A stretch of 64,000 nt of DNA from an uncultured Campylobacter sp. (GTDB lineage: Bacteria > Campylobacterota > Campylobacteria > Campylobacterales > Campylobacteraceae), in the NCBI GenBank assembly GCA_934718785.1, contig CAKVAF010000003.1, forward strand, positions 1 to 64,000, written 5' to 3'. Within the stretch, counting starts at the first letter, position 1, and each line of letters starts with the position of its first letter. Made by a program: the position numbers and the translations under genes. The notes under the pieces were generated by a model. The model saw only the letters and a program-made list of their open reading frames with translations. It did no database searches and had not been told where the DNA came from. This document shows positions 47,301 through 57,368 of the stretch, in pieces.

Positions 47301-48338
47301 ATGGATTTAACGAAATTTCACGCGCAAATTTTATCGTGGTATGAGCATTTTGGGCGCAAAAACTTGTCGTGGCGCTGTTTTGATTTGCCTAAGTTTAAGG
47401 GCATTGATAGAGCTTATATCGTTTATATCAGCGAGATTATGTTGCAACAAACGCAGGTCGTTTCTGTTTTGCCACGCTTTTTTGAGTTTTTAAGGCTTTT
47501 TCCTAGTTTAAAAATCTTAGCAAATGTCGATGAAAACACGCTTTTAAAGGCTTGGCAAGGGCTTGGATATTACAGTAGGGCAAGGAATTTACAAAAAAGC
47601 GCGCAAATTTGCGTGGCTAAATTTGGCGGCAAATTGCCAAGAGAGATTAGCGCGCTTAAAAGCTTGGCTGGAGTGGGCGCTTACACAGCGGGTGCGGTGG
47701 CTTGCTTTGGCTATTTAGAGCCTGTAAACTTTGTGGATGGTAACATTAGGCGCATTTTAAGCAGGCTTTTTGCGCTTAAAAATCCCACGCAAAAAGAGCT
47801 TGAAGCAAAGGCGAAGTTCATTTTAAACCGCGCAAACGCATTTGATCACAATCAAGCCCTAATCGATCTTGGCGCTTTAGTTTGCACGCCAAAATCGCAT
47901 AAATGCGGGCTTTGTCCTGTGTATGATTTTTGCGCAGGCAAGTTTAACGCGCAAGATTATCCCCAAAATAAAAAAATCAATTACGAAAGCCTAGAAATTC
48001 ATCTTTTCATCAAGGAATTTAAAAATCGCTTTGCCGTGCAAAAAAGCAAGCAAAACCTATATAAAGGAATGTATAATTTTGCTTTTAATGAAGCAAACGC
48101 GCACACTTTAGAGCCTTTAAAAATACACTTTTTAGGCGAGTTTAAGCACAGCTACACAAAATTTAGGCTCAATGTTAAAATTTATTATCAAAAACTAAGC
48201 GCAAAAGAAGCGAGAATGAAGAGTAAAACAAGTGAGTTTAAAAGCTTTGATGAGCTTGAGAAAATGCCCCTTTCAAGCCTGAGTTTAAAGGCTTTGAAGC
48301 TTTTTGAGAAATCAAGCTTTTTAAAGGCGCGAAATTGA
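47301..48338 (+). CDS. mutY: A/G-specific adenine glycosylase
   Basis: 345 residues. Catalytic Glu in EIMLQQTQVV, helix-hairpin-helix SLAGVGAYTAGAVA, catalytic Asp in NFVDGNIRRIL, and the [4Fe-4S] cluster spaced C-X6-C-X2-C-X5-C in CTPKSHKCGLCPVYDFC. It removes adenine opposite 8-oxoguanine. A C-terminal NUDIX-like region (EPLKIHFLGEFKHSYTKFR) is present as usual. The stop overlaps the radical SAM gene by four bases. Confidence 0.95.
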   Translation: MDLTKFHAQILSWYEHFGRKNLSWRCFDLPKFKGIDRAYIVYISEIMLQQTQVVSVLPRFFEFLRLFPSLKILANVDENTLLKAWQGLGYYSRARNLQKSAQICVAKFGGKLPREISALKSLAGVGAYTAGAVACFGYLEPVNFVDGNIRRILSRLFALKNPTQKELEAKAKFILNRANAFDHNQALIDLGALVCTPKSHKCGLCPVYDFCAGKFNAQDYPQNKKINYESLEIHLFIKEFKNRFAVQKSKQNLYKGMYNFAFNEANAHTLEPLKIHFLGEFKHSYTKFRLNVKIYYQKLSAKEARMKSKTSEFKSFDELEKMPLSSLSLKALKLFEKSSFLKARN

Positions 48339-49195
48339 AATTTGAAAAAATTTATATTGAGCTTGGCGACATTTGCGGGCTTGATTGTTTCTTTTGCACT
48401 GGGGCTAAAAATGTGCGCGGAATCATGAATCTAAAGGACTTTGAAAGCCTTTTGCCAAAGCTAGCAGGGCGGGCTAAAATTTACACCTTTCACTTGCTTG
48501 GCGATCCTTTGATTTTAAAGGATTTAAATGCCTATGTAAGCCTTGCAAAAGCCTATAAAATGAGGCTTGAGATCACTACAAGTGGCTTTTATATGAATGA
48601 AAAAAATATTCAAATTTTACTAGAAAATGATAACATTCATCAAATCAACATCTCTTTAATGTCGGCTTTAGCTCAGAAAAAAATCCCTTTAAGCACTTAT
48701 TTTAAGCCTATTTCAACGCTACTTCAAAGGCATTTAGCGAGCAAAAATGAAAGTTTTATCAATCTTAGACTTTGGAATTTAAGCCCCGCTTTAAAGCCCC
48801 CATCTCAAAATGCTGAAATTTACGCACTTTTAGAAAGCTTTTTTAACACTAAAATCGATACAAGCGCGCTTAAAACAAGGCTTGGGCGCAAGATATTTTT
48901 ACATCAAGCAAGGCTTTTTAAATGGGCGAGTTTAAAGGGCGCAAACTCTCGCACGAAAGGGACTTGCCACGCGCTGAGTAAGCAAATAGGCGTTTTAAGC
49001 GATGGCACGCTTGTGCCTTGCTGTATCGACACAGCCGGCGTGATGAATCTTGGCAATCTTTTTGCGCAAAGTTTGAATGAGATTTTAAAAACCCCGCACG
49101 CTTTAGCGATGAAGCAAGGCTTTGAAAAGGGCATTTTGCTTGAGCCTTTATGTCAAAAATGCGAATTTTACAAAGCCCGCTCTATGCCTGAGTAA
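48335..49195 (+). CDS. Radical SAM/SPASM-domain protein (Cj1618c-like)
   Basis: 286 residues. The SAM-cluster motif is CGLDCFFC (CX3CX2C) at the start. A C-terminal SPASM-type set follows: GTCHAL, LVPCCIDT, and LCQKCEFY, which could bind auxiliary Fe-S clusters. It sits directly after mutY with a four-base overlap, as in C. jejuni. The reaction is unknown; no precursor peptide is visible nearby, so a peptide-modifying role is not supported. Confidence 0.8.
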   Translation: MKFEKIYIELGDICGLDCFFCTGAKNVRGIMNLKDFESLLPKLAGRAKIYTFHLLGDPLILKDLNAYVSLAKAYKMRLEITTSGFYMNEKNIQILLENDNIHQINISLMSALAQKKIPLSTYFKPISTLLQRHLASKNESFINLRLWNLSPALKPPSQNAEIYALLESFFNTKIDTSALKTRLGRKIFLHQARLFKWASLKGANSRTKGTCHALSKQIGVLSDGTLVPCCIDTAGVMNLGNLFAQSLNEILKTPHALAMKQGFEKGILLEPLCQKCEFYKARSMPE

Positions 49196-49267
49196 TTTGC
49201 TTTTAATCAATAAAAAAAGCTTGAAACACTGCGTTAGCTTGCTTTAATGCGTGGAATTTGCTTGAAT

Positions 49268-51865
49268 TTAGCTTTTTAAAAAGCCATATTCATAAATTTT
49301 ATTTTCAAGTTTTACAGCAAGCAGCTTTAAAGCTTCTTTTAGCTCGCTCATTAAAGCATTAAAATGCTCGTCCGTGCTTTTTGCGTTTAAATTTTTCACT
49401 TCGCTATTTTTGATTTTATAGCCTTTGAAAAAAGCGTTTATATCATAAAGCGAAGCATTAGCATTATAAGCTTCACAAGGCGTGGTATTCTCACTTCTTT
49501 TAAATTCATTTCATTTTTATAGTTTTCATCATCAGCGCACTTGTGATAATAGCGATAAATCTCGCGCCCCGCATTAAACACCGCGCAAGCTTGCTCGCTA
49601 AATTTCAAAGCACTTTTTGGCACAAAGCGGGATTTTAAATTTAAATCCAGCTCGTTATTTTCATTTTCTTTTTTCTCGCCTTTTATAAATTTATACATAA
49701 AATCACTCTTAAAAGCTTCTTTTGCCCCTACTTGCGCTTCATCAAAAGCTATGAAGTGATTAATACCCCCCCCCCCTAGCGGATATTTTATTTTGCGAGT
49801 GAAAGAGCATAAAAGCAAGGCAGTCATTTTGAAATTCTTTATCTTTAATCCATTTATCATTAGGGTATAAAAACTGGTCCCTGTCATTGAGCCAAGTGGC
49901 TTTTATAGCGTGGCGCACCGCAAAATAAACGCTAAGTGGAAAAAGATTTGAAGCAGTGATAGTTTTAAAAATTAAGTGCGCATTATAAGCTTTTTGCAAT
50001 ATAGCAACACTCATATTGTGCTGAAAGTCAGCAACATCTGCCATTAAAATTCCTAGCATATCTTCATCTTCATTTATTTTTGAAAATTCTCTCAGCCACT
50101 CATTAAGCGTTTTTTGATTTTTAGAATTTGCATAAAAATTTTTCTCGCCTAAAAATTTATTTTTTTCATCATATACATCAAGGCTGATTTTTGTGATATT
50201 TTCTTTCTTGCTTAAATCCCATATCATAAAGCCTATAGGAAAAGCACCGCTGACATTATCAAAAGAACTAGCTGGCACGACAAAGCCCTTTTTAAACTCA
50301 GCTTTAAAAACTTGCCTAAATTTCAAAAAATTACTCCCTTGAATGAGTTTAAGCGTTGAAAACTGCGCAAGGGAGCAATTAGGGATTTTTTTATAAATTT
50401 TTATAAAAAACTGGGCAAAAATTTCATTACTTGCCTTGCCTAAAATATCTTTGTAGTTTTCATAAGTTTCATTTTTAGTGGCTACGCCGTCTTTATGCTC
50501 TAAGTCTTTTGAAAGCATTTTTCTTTTATTGCCTGCTTCTGCATAAGGCGGATTGATTAAGATGATGAGCTTTTCGCGCTTTTTCTCATCTTTTAAAATT
50601 TCTTGCAAATTCTCAGGTAACTTTGATTTATAAATGAACTTGCCCTTTTTATCTTTTTTATCAAAAAACTCATCGTTTAAAAAGTCAAATTGAAAAATTT
50701 GATTTTCAAAAAGCTTGAAATTTCGCCCATCTTTACTTCTTGCTTTCATCGCAGCGACATCGGCTTCATCAAGGGTGGAGGCAAAAAGATTTTTGCTGTT
50801 TTTAAATCCGTCAAGCAAATTGCCCACACCAGCCGCACAGTCCCATATATAATAATCTTGCTCGAAATTTTCTCCAAAAACTTGAGCCAAATAAGAATGA
50901 GCCTTTTTAACCCAAATTTCAGGGGTGAAAAAGTCTCCTTTACGCCCCCTTAAATCCGTATCCAAAAGCTGGTCTCTTCGCTCTATGATTTCTTTAAGAA
51001 TTTTATCCTTATACTTAGGCGGTCTTTCATAATCTTTCCAAAAATTATCGTGTGCGACTTTATCAAATACATAATTGATAATGCCGCCTTTTTCGCCCTT
51101 TGTCTCGTAATGGTCTTTATTTAAAGTATATATCAAGCCTAAATTTTCTAAACTTATATCATTTTCAGAAAACAAATCCGCAAGGAAAAAATCAACCGCA
51201 TTAAGCTCTTTTAAAATCCCATTTTCATCTTTATAACTCAAGCCTTTTATAAAGGGCTTAACTTCTCTTAGCCACTCTTGATAGACCTTGACAAAATTAT
51301 TTTCAGAAACTCCTATTTTACCAGCATTTGCATAGCCTACGATGAAGCCTTTTTTTAAAAAATTCATCAATTTTTTGTTTTTCTTGCCCTTTTCATCAAA
51401 AAAAGGATAAATTTTCGAAGCCTTTACATTTTTTTCTTAAAAGGCGTAAAGTTGCTTGAATTCTTTTGTGTTGTGATTACTAGGCGTTACATTCCAGTTA
51501 AAATCACTTTGTGAAAAAATGAAACGAATTTGCTCAAAGGGTAAAAAGGCGATTTTTTGCGCATCAAACGCACCCAAATACTCAGGCGGAAGCTCTTTTT
51601 CATAAGTTCTATCCTTGCCTATGGTTAAAATGAGCTGAATGAAGCTCTCATAAATATCTTTTTTGTTGCCCGCCTTTGCTTCAGCCCATAAAAGCGTGTT
51701 GCTATTAGACTTTTTATTGAAATTTTTTTCATCATTAAAAAGATTTTTTTCTTGTTTGACGCAAAAATCAATATTGCCGATAATTTTAGTCGTGTCAAAA
51801 TCTTGAAAAAAATCTTTAGCAACCTTGTTTTTAAGCTCTTCTTCTTTCATCTTTAAAGCATACAT
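49268..51865 (-). pseudogene. Type IIG restriction-modification enzyme, decayed and phase-variable
   Basis: One gene in pieces. N-terminal part (51865-51437): a PD-(D/E)XK-like nuclease (Asp about 33; EAK of LLWAEAKAG near 62-64). An in-frame TAA (51437-51439) follows, then in the same frame the N6-adenine methyltransferase: WDCAAGVGNLL (motif I) and INPPYAEAGNK (motif IV NPPY). A G11 run (49766-49776) shifts the frame into RGGGY-stop; G10 would read through to GINHFIAFDEAQ. A third shift at an A4 run (49496-49499) cuts off the end, which would finish KIYEYGFLKS at 49268. Expected role: DNA methylation and cleavage. With three lesions, phase switching alone would not restore it. Confidence 0.8.
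49766..49776 (-). repeat. Poly-G tract (G11), phase-variable length
   Basis: Eleven C on the plus strand, eleven G in the coding strand. This length puts the downstream part of the RM gene out of frame. It is the only long G/C tract in the window. Confidence 0.85.
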
Positions 51866-52080
51866 TTTAGCCCTTGTTTAAAATTTTTCTTATAAAGTTT
51901 TAAAATTAAAGCTTTAAACTCATTTAATTTTTACTCTAAATTAAATTTTTAAATTATATCGCATTTTTAAATTTAAATGAATAAATATTTATTTCGTTTT
52001 AAATTTTAATTTCAAAGCCTTGAAATAGCTTTTATTTGCTTAAATCATCTCAAATTCAAAGCCTAAATTTAAACTCAATT

Positions 52081-52749
52081 TCAAAGCTCGTTTTGATAAG
52101 CGATTTTATCCACAGCGCCAGCTTCTTTAAAACCCTTTAAGCGCAGCAAGCAGCTATCACACTCCCCGCATGCCTTATCTTCGCGCTCGTAGCAACTCCA
52201 AGTAAGCTCTAAAGGCACATTTTCTTTTAAGGCTAAAGCCACGATTTGCCCTTTGTTTTTATCGATGAGTGGCGTTTTGATTTGTGATTTAAACGCACGT
52301 CCTGCGTTGATGAAGCTTTGCGCTTGTGCTATAAACTCGCGCGTGCAGTCTGGATAGCCACTGCCATCTTCAGCCACAACGCCTATATATATAGCTTCAC
52401 AGCGCTCTTTCTCAGCGATACTTGCTGCGATACTTAAAAAAACGCCGTTTCGAAAAGGCACATAAGTGATGGGCACGCCCTTTTCATCAAGGGCGTTTTT
52501 AGGCACAGCTAGGCTCTCATCCACCAAAGCATTTGCGCCCATTTGCTTGAAAAAATCAAGCTTTAAAACATAGCTTTGCTTGATATTTAAATCCTTGCAA
52601 ATGGCTTCAAAGCATGCTCTTTCCTTTTCTTGCGTGCGCTGATGATAGTCAAAATGAAGCCCCACAAGCTCAAAGCCTTCTTTTCTTGCCAAATACGCAC
52701 AAAGCGTGCTGTCCATTCCACCGCTGATGATACATAAAGCTTTTTTCAT
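52081..52749 (-). CDS. queC: 7-cyano-7-deazaguanine synthase
   Basis: 222 residues from the ATG at 52749 (AGGA upstream). PP-loop SGGMDSTLC near residue 9, the block [14 protein letters not shown], and the zinc set [14 protein letters not shown] at the end. It makes preQ0 for queuosine and other 7-deazaguanine products. It is divergent from ybeY. Confidence 0.93.
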   Translation of the reverse strand: MKKALCIISGGMDSTLCAYLARKEGFELVGLHFDYHQRTQEKERACFEAICKDLNIKQSYVLKLDFFKQMGANALVDESLAVPKNALDEKGVPITYVPFRNGVFLSIAASIAEKERCEAIYIGVVAEDGSGYPDCTREFIAQAQSFINAGRAFKSQIKTPLIDKNKGQIVALALKENVPLELTWSCYEREDKACGECDSCLLRLKGFKEAGAVDKIAYQNEL

Positions 52750-52799
52750 TTTTATCCTAAATTTTGGTATAATCACGCTATTTTAACAAAGGCTTTTAA

Positions 52800-53213
52800 A
52801 TGATACTTTGCGATGAGAATGTAAATTATCAATTTTTAGAAAAAATCGCTTCAAAGCTAAGCGACAAAGACATTGAGCTTATTTTTACCGATGATTACAA
52901 GATGAAAGAAATCAATCAAGCGCAAAGAAATATCAACAAAAGCACCGATGTGCTGTCTTTTCCTTTACAAGAAATTCAAGGCTTAAATTTACTTGGTAGC
53001 GTTGTCATTAATTTAGACTTAGCCCAAAAAAAAGCCAAAGAATTAGGACACAGCCTAGAAGATGAAATTTCGCTTTTATTTATCCATGGCGCGCTTCATT
53101 TAATGGGCTTTGATCATGAAACAGATAATGGGCAAATGCGCACTAAAGAAAGCGAACTCATCAAGCTTTTTAACTTGCCAAAAAGTTTGATTGTTCGCGC
53201 TGGTGAGAGTTAA
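52800..53213 (+). CDS. ybeY: Endoribonuclease YbeY
   Basis: 137 residues. Metal motif HGALHLMGFDHETD (HX3HX5H). Small rRNA-maturation and quality-control nuclease. The AUG at 52800 directly follows a run of A/T with no strong ribosome-binding site. It is divergent from queC. Confidence 0.93.
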   Translation: MILCDENVNYQFLEKIASKLSDKDIELIFTDDYKMKEINQAQRNINKSTDVLSFPLQEIQGLNLLGSVVINLDLAQKKAKELGHSLEDEISLLFIHGALHLMGFDHETDNGQMRTKESELIKLFNLPKSLIVRAGES

Positions 53214-53271
53214 TAATCTGTCATTAAATTTTTAATATAAATTTTTTATCGCAAAACACGCTCAACTTGCT

Positions 53272-53308
53272 GTCATTGCGAGCGTTTGAAAAACGCGAAG
53301 CAATCTAT
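53272..53308. repeat. Dispersed palindromic repeat, family A copy 7
   Basis: GTCATTGCGAGCGTTT at the left, AAACGCGAAGCAATCTATA at the right. It lies after ybeY. Confidence 0.7.
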
Positions 53309-53345
53309 AATTTTAATTTAGAAAAAATTAAATCACCAAGTAAAG

Positions 53346-53382
53346 TGTAGATTGCTTCGGCGCTTCGCTTCTCGCAATAACA
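53346..53382. repeat. Dispersed palindromic repeat, family A copy 8
   Basis: TGTAGATTGCTTCGGCGC and CGCTTCTCGCAATAACA. It is adjacent to copy 7; a degraded family B core follows near 53445. Confidence 0.65.
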
Positions 53383-53494
53383 AGGGGATACTTCAGTCTA
53401 AAGGGCTTTGTAATGACAGGAATTTATATAATAATAAAATTTCAAAACCCCTGCCACTGTTTTAGGATTTATATTAAAAATTAAAATTTTAAAT

Positions 53495-53992
53495 TTATTT
53501 ACAATTTAAAGTGTGATAAAAATCCACATTGCTAAAATTTGGCGGGAAAGGAATTTGCACTGAAAAGTCTTTATAGGTGTTGCCGCTTAAATGATCGATG
53601 ATAAGGATATTATAATGGACGGAATTTGAGCCTTTTTTAACTTCTATGTTTGGATTAAAGGCACTTTCGCCGCCACCGACTTTGTTTAAAATACTAAGAT
53701 CTAAATAGCATTTGCTGATGTCAAATTGCGTTAAGTTTGTAACGCGCCCGCTGATGATGATACTTTCATTGCGTAAATTGCGCTTGAAAATTACATTTGA
53801 AAGGCTTGCTTGCTTGGTGTATTGCTCCACGCTCATAAAAAGCGAGTAAAGGATAATCACGCTTACAAGGATATTGATACCATAAAAGCTCAGTGCCACA
53901 TGAAAATTCTTAGCCTTTAAAAAGATCAAAACACAGCCTGCAATAAAGCCTAATAAACACGCAAAAATGATAATATAATGAAAAATAGTCAT
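53495..53992 (-). CDS. DUF2393-family membrane protein
   Basis: 165 residues with two N-terminal membrane segments (residues 5-28 and 35-55) and a soluble region with ISGRVTNLTQFDISKCYLDL. It is a paralogue-like neighbour of the next gene; the two share the KIYGG/RVTN..F.....C plan. In C. jejuni two such genes follow the SPFH gene. Function unknown; co-localisation with an SPFH protein suggests a membrane-microdomain or quality-control role, which is inference. Confidence 0.7.
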   Translation of the reverse strand: MTIFHYIIIFACLLGFIAGCVLIFLKAKNFHVALSFYGINILVSVIILYSLFMSVEQYTKQASLSNVIFKRNLRNESIIISGRVTNLTQFDISKCYLDLSILNKVGGGESAFNPNIEVKKGSNSVHYNILIIDHLSGNTYKDFSVQIPFPPNFSNVDFYHTLNCK

Positions 53993-54535
53993 TTAAAAGC
54001 ACCGACTTTGCATTTGTATGCTTAAGTTTAAATCTTCGTTAATATTGTCAAAATTAATACGCTCACTTTGCGAATTTCCCTTTAAAAGTGCGTTATTAAG
54101 TTCTTTGCTTTTTTTTCTATAAGGGATATACTCGGCCTTGTAGCGCGCTAAAAAGCTAGAATTACTATCGACATTTTCATAGAGTCTAGCTTGAACCCTG
54201 CAATAGCTAAAATCGTATTTTGAAGTATTTGTAATCGTAAAATCAATGGCTAAATTGCTACCGCCATAGATCTTTTGCTGCGTGATTTCAACGCTTCTTT
54301 GGCGCACCCTTTCATCGATAAATTGATAGCCAAAAAAACCTAAGGCTACACAAAGTGAAAAATCAAACACAATAAAAAAGCTGGCTAAAAACGCCCTGTG
54401 CCTTAAAAAAACAGCGCCCAGCAAAAGCGTAATGAATATAAAAAGCACAAGGATAATAAAGAGAAAATCCATGGTGTAAAGGTGCTTGAGATAAAATAAT
54501 AGATTTTCTCTAATGCCTTGTGCGAATTCTTGCAT
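53993..54535 (-). CDS. DUF2393-family membrane protein
   Basis: 180 residues with two membrane segments (about 20-42 and 50-73) and a soluble C-terminal part with the block IDFTITNTSKYDFSYCRVQARL. The same family as the gene after it, which starts at the next base. The likely operon is ilvE-SPFH-this pair. No catalytic motif. Confidence 0.7.
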   Translation of the reverse strand: MQEFAQGIRENLLFYLKHLYTMDFLFIILVLFIFITLLLGAVFLRHRAFLASFFIVFDFSLCVALGFFGYQFIDERVRQRSVEITQQKIYGGSNLAIDFTITNTSKYDFSYCRVQARLYENVDSNSSFLARYKAEYIPYRKKSKELNNALLKGNSQSERINFDNINEDLNLSIQMQSRCF

Positions 54536-54558
54536 TCACAATCCTAAATGATTAAAAA

Positions 54559-55629
54559 TCAGCGATTATTGATCGCGCTTTGCTGCTTAGCATCCTTTGT
54601 ATCAACCCAAATATTTGGCACAGCCCCACCCGGAGTTAGGAAAATCTTAGCGTCTTTGTTATTTTGCAAGGCTTCGTTGAATTTGCCTTGAACTTCGATT
54701 TGTTTTAAATTAAGCAAAGGATTGTTTAAAGAATTTGCAATTTCTTTATTTGCGTAAGCTTGCGCGTCTGCTTCAATTTTAGTCGCATCTGCACGACCTT
54801 TTGAGCTGATAATCGTCGCATTAGCTTCGCCCTCTGCTAAAGTGGCTTTTTTAATGGCTTCTTGCGCGGCGCGCTCAGCTTCTTGCTTGGCAATTTGCAC
54901 AAGCTCGATTTGCTGTTTAACCCCTGCTGGAAGCACGATTTCTCGAAGTTGCACGGCATTGAGCGTTACAGGCTTGTTTGGTAAATTAGCGATGATTCTA
55001 TCTATATCTTCATTGATTTGTGAAGCAATAGCGTTACGATTTGCCGGCAATTCTTCGGCTGTATATTTACCCACCACGCTTCGCACCACATCGCGCACCG
55101 TTGGATCGATGATTTTATCTTCCCAGTTTGTACTCCAAACAGCGATAGTTTGAGGCACGACAGCTTCGTTTAGGCTGTATTGCACGGTTACATCAATAGA
55201 CACACTTAGCCCACGGCTATCAAGCACTGAAATGGAGCTTTTGTTGATCACACCTGAGCCTCGTTGTAAGCTGCTTTCATTCACGCCCTCAACTGAAGCA
55301 TAGGTCATTTGACGCACTTTAGTATCCACAACGATGATTTTTTGAAAAATCGGCACAAAGAAGTGAAGTCCCGGTGGCAAGGCATTTGGGCTGTATTCAC
55401 CCGTGGTTACCTTAATGCCCATTTCGCCTGAATTTACTATTGCAAAAGGGCGCGCAAGCACGAAAAGCAATATTAAAATGATAACGATATAAATGGCAGG
55501 CGTGAATTTACCAAAGCCTTTTAAGAAGTTAAAATCAGGGGCTTTGAAATTCCCAAAGGGCTGAGAGTTTTTACCTGAATTAGAATTGCCATTTTTTTTA
55601 TTAAAATAATCGTTTAAATCTGCTGGCAT
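54559..55629 (-). CDS. SPFH/prohibitin-domain membrane protein (Cj0268c-like)
   Basis: 356 residues. One membrane helix at about 42-65, then a band-7/SPFH domain (FAIVNSGEMGIKVTTGEYSP to LNAVQLREIVLPAGV) and a long coiled coil (QIELVQIAKQEAERAAQEAIKK), followed by a Gln/Asn tail. Members form large membrane-associated oligomers. Orthologue of C. jejuni Cj0268c. It begins one base after ilvE ends. Role unproven. Confidence 0.88.
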   Translation of the reverse strand: MPADLNDYFNKKNGNSNSGKNSQPFGNFKAPDFNFLKGFGKFTPAIYIVIILILLFVLARPFAIVNSGEMGIKVTTGEYSPNALPPGLHFFVPIFQKIIVVDTKVRQMTYASVEGVNESSLQRGSGVINKSSISVLDSRGLSVSIDVTVQYSLNEAVVPQTIAVWSTNWEDKIIDPTVRDVVRSVVGKYTAEELPANRNAIASQINEDIDRIIANLPNKPVTLNAVQLREIVLPAGVKQQIELVQIAKQEAERAAQEAIKKATLAEGEANATIISSKGRADATKIEADAQAYANKEIANSLNNPLLNLKQIEVQGKFNEALQNNKDAKIFLTPGGAVPNIWVDTKDAKQQSAINNR

Positions 55630-55630
55630 T

Positions 55631-56554
55631 TTAATCCTTTATGTAAGTTAAAAAGTCGGCAAATTTTTCATTTTTGCCATACACCACGTCAAAATAAGCC
55701 ACTTGAAGCACCTTTGTGATTTCGCCACGTGCGCCGCTTCCTATAGGGCGCGCATCGATTGTATTGATAGGCGTGATTTCAGCAGCTGTGCCTGTGAAAA
55801 AGGCTTCATCGGCTGTGTAAGCTTCATCGCGTGAAATTCTTTGTCTTAAAACCTCGTATCCTAGGCTTTTTGCAATTTTGATCACGCTATCTTGAGTGAT
55901 ACTTTTGAGTGAAAAATCATTTGGCGGAGTGATTAAAACGCCGTTTTTAACGATGAAAAAGCACTCGCCTGTACCCTCAGCGATGAAGCCTTCTTCATCC
56001 ATCATTAAGGCTTCTTCATAGCCTGCTTCTATAGCTTCAGCCTTTGCAAGCTGTGAGTTTAAGTAATTTGCGCTTGCCTTGGCTTTATTCATTGATGATT
56101 TGACTGAGTTTCTAATAAGAGATGAAATTTTAACGCGAATGCCCTTTTCAAGCCCTTCATCACCCAAATAAGCGCCGATTTCCCACGCGGCTATGGCAAC
56201 TCTTACAGGCGAGTTTAAATGATAAACGCCCATTTCACCATCGCCTAAGAAGATCAAAGGGCGAATGTAAGTGTTATTTTTAAATTCATTTGCCTTTAAA
56301 AGCTCGATTTGCGCCTTTTCAAGCTCGCCTTGAGAAAAAGGGCATTTAAGCTGCGTGATTTTAGCAGATTCTAAAAGCCTTTTTGTGTGATCTTGTAGTC
56401 TAAAAATCGCAAGTCCCTTGTCTGTTTTATAGGCTCTAGTGCCTTCAAATACAGCATTTCCATAATGCAAAGAATGAGACAAAACATGCGTTGTCGCATC
56501 TTTGAAATCAATGATTTTTCCATCATACCAAATTTTTTTAGCATTCACTTTCAT
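55631..56554 (-). CDS. ilvE: Branched-chain-amino-acid aminotransferase
   Basis: 307 residues, class IV fold. It starts KIWYDGKIIDFKDATTHVLSHSLHYG, with PLP lysine in NKAKASANYLNSQLAKAEA and later block EGFIAEGTGECFFIV. It makes valine, leucine and isoleucine from the oxoacids. The first gene of the short operon with SPFH and DUF2393 genes. Confidence 0.93.
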   Translation of the reverse strand: MKVNAKKIWYDGKIIDFKDATTHVLSHSLHYGNAVFEGTRAYKTDKGLAIFRLQDHTKRLLESAKITQLKCPFSQGELEKAQIELLKANEFKNNTYIRPLIFLGDGEMGVYHLNSPVRVAIAAWEIGAYLGDEGLEKGIRVKISSLIRNSVKSSMNKAKASANYLNSQLAKAEAIEAGYEEALMMDEEGFIAEGTGECFFIVKNGVLITPPNDFSLKSITQDSVIKIAKSLGYEVLRQRISRDEAYTADEAFFTGTAAEITPINTIDARPIGSGARGEITKVLQVAYFDVVYGKNEKFADFLTYIKD

Positions 56555-56735
56555 CTTAAAACTCCGATTTTGGATTAAAAGGCACTATTATATCAAATTT
56601 ATCTTTAATCTTTGTTTGAAAAATCATCTTTTTGAAATATTTTTAATTTTACTCAAATCTTCATCTTAAATTATTTAAACAATTTAAAATTTAAATTTAA
56701 GTTTTTAAATTCAAATCTTAGATTTAAGCCAATTC

Positions 56736-57368
56736 TTACTCTTTACCATCGATTATAGGCACAAAAAGACATTCATCCAGCTTTTGCTTTGTGATTAAGC
56801 CTTCTTTTTTGCTGAATTTATAGATGTATTGCTTGCCATCGCTCTCAAGCATAGGCGCGACTAAAATGCCATTTTCGCTAAGCTGGTCAAATAAAGCTTG
56901 TGGGATTTCTTTAGCGTAGGCTGAAAATAAAATTCTATCATAAGGAGCGTAGCGCGCCCAGCCTGCTTGCCCATCATCAAAGCGCACATTGATGTTGTGA
57001 ATTTCAAGCTCTCTAAAGATCTTTTTAGCGCTATCTGCAAGCTCTTCGATGCGCTCAATCGTAAAAACGCGCCTGATCACTTTGCTTAAAATCGCCGCTT
57101 GATAGCCACTGCCACAGCCAATTTCAAGTACATTATCCGCGTCTTTAAAATCAAGTGCCATCGTCATTTTTGCCACGGTTAAAGGCGAGCTGATCCATTG
57201 ATTGCCAGTCATAGGAAGGGCATTGAGACTGTAAGCGTGGGCTTTTAGAGGCGAAAAGATTTCTCTAGGCACGCTACAAAAGGCTTTATATAAAGCTTCG
57301 TTGATGAAAATTTTTTGAGAAATTTCATCCGCCATTGTTTTGAGCCTTTTTTCTTCGATAAAATTCAT
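56736..57368 (-). CDS. pcm: Protein-L-isoaspartate O-methyltransferase
   Basis: 210 residues. SAM motif VLEIGCGSGYQAAIL, family start with FSPLKAHAYSLNALPM and ISSPLTVAKMT. It repairs isoaspartyl residues in aged proteins. The start overlaps pncB by four bases. Orthologue of Cj0228c. Confidence 0.92.
   Translation of the reverse strand: MNFIEEKRLKTMADEISQKIFINEALYKAFCSVPREIFSPLKAHAYSLNALPMTGNQWISSPLTVAKMTMALDFKDADNVLEIGCGSGYQAAILSKVIRRVFTIERIEELADSAKKIFRELEIHNINVRFDDGQAGWARYAPYDRILFSAYAKEIPQALFDQLSENGILVAPMLESDGKQYIYKFSKKEGLITKQKLDECLFVPIIDGKE

Noticed and set aside
48335..49195. RiPP-type peptide-modifying radical SAM system
   Set aside because: No precursor peptide or transporter gene is nearby, and the mutY-linked position is conserved in ordinary Campylobacter genomes.
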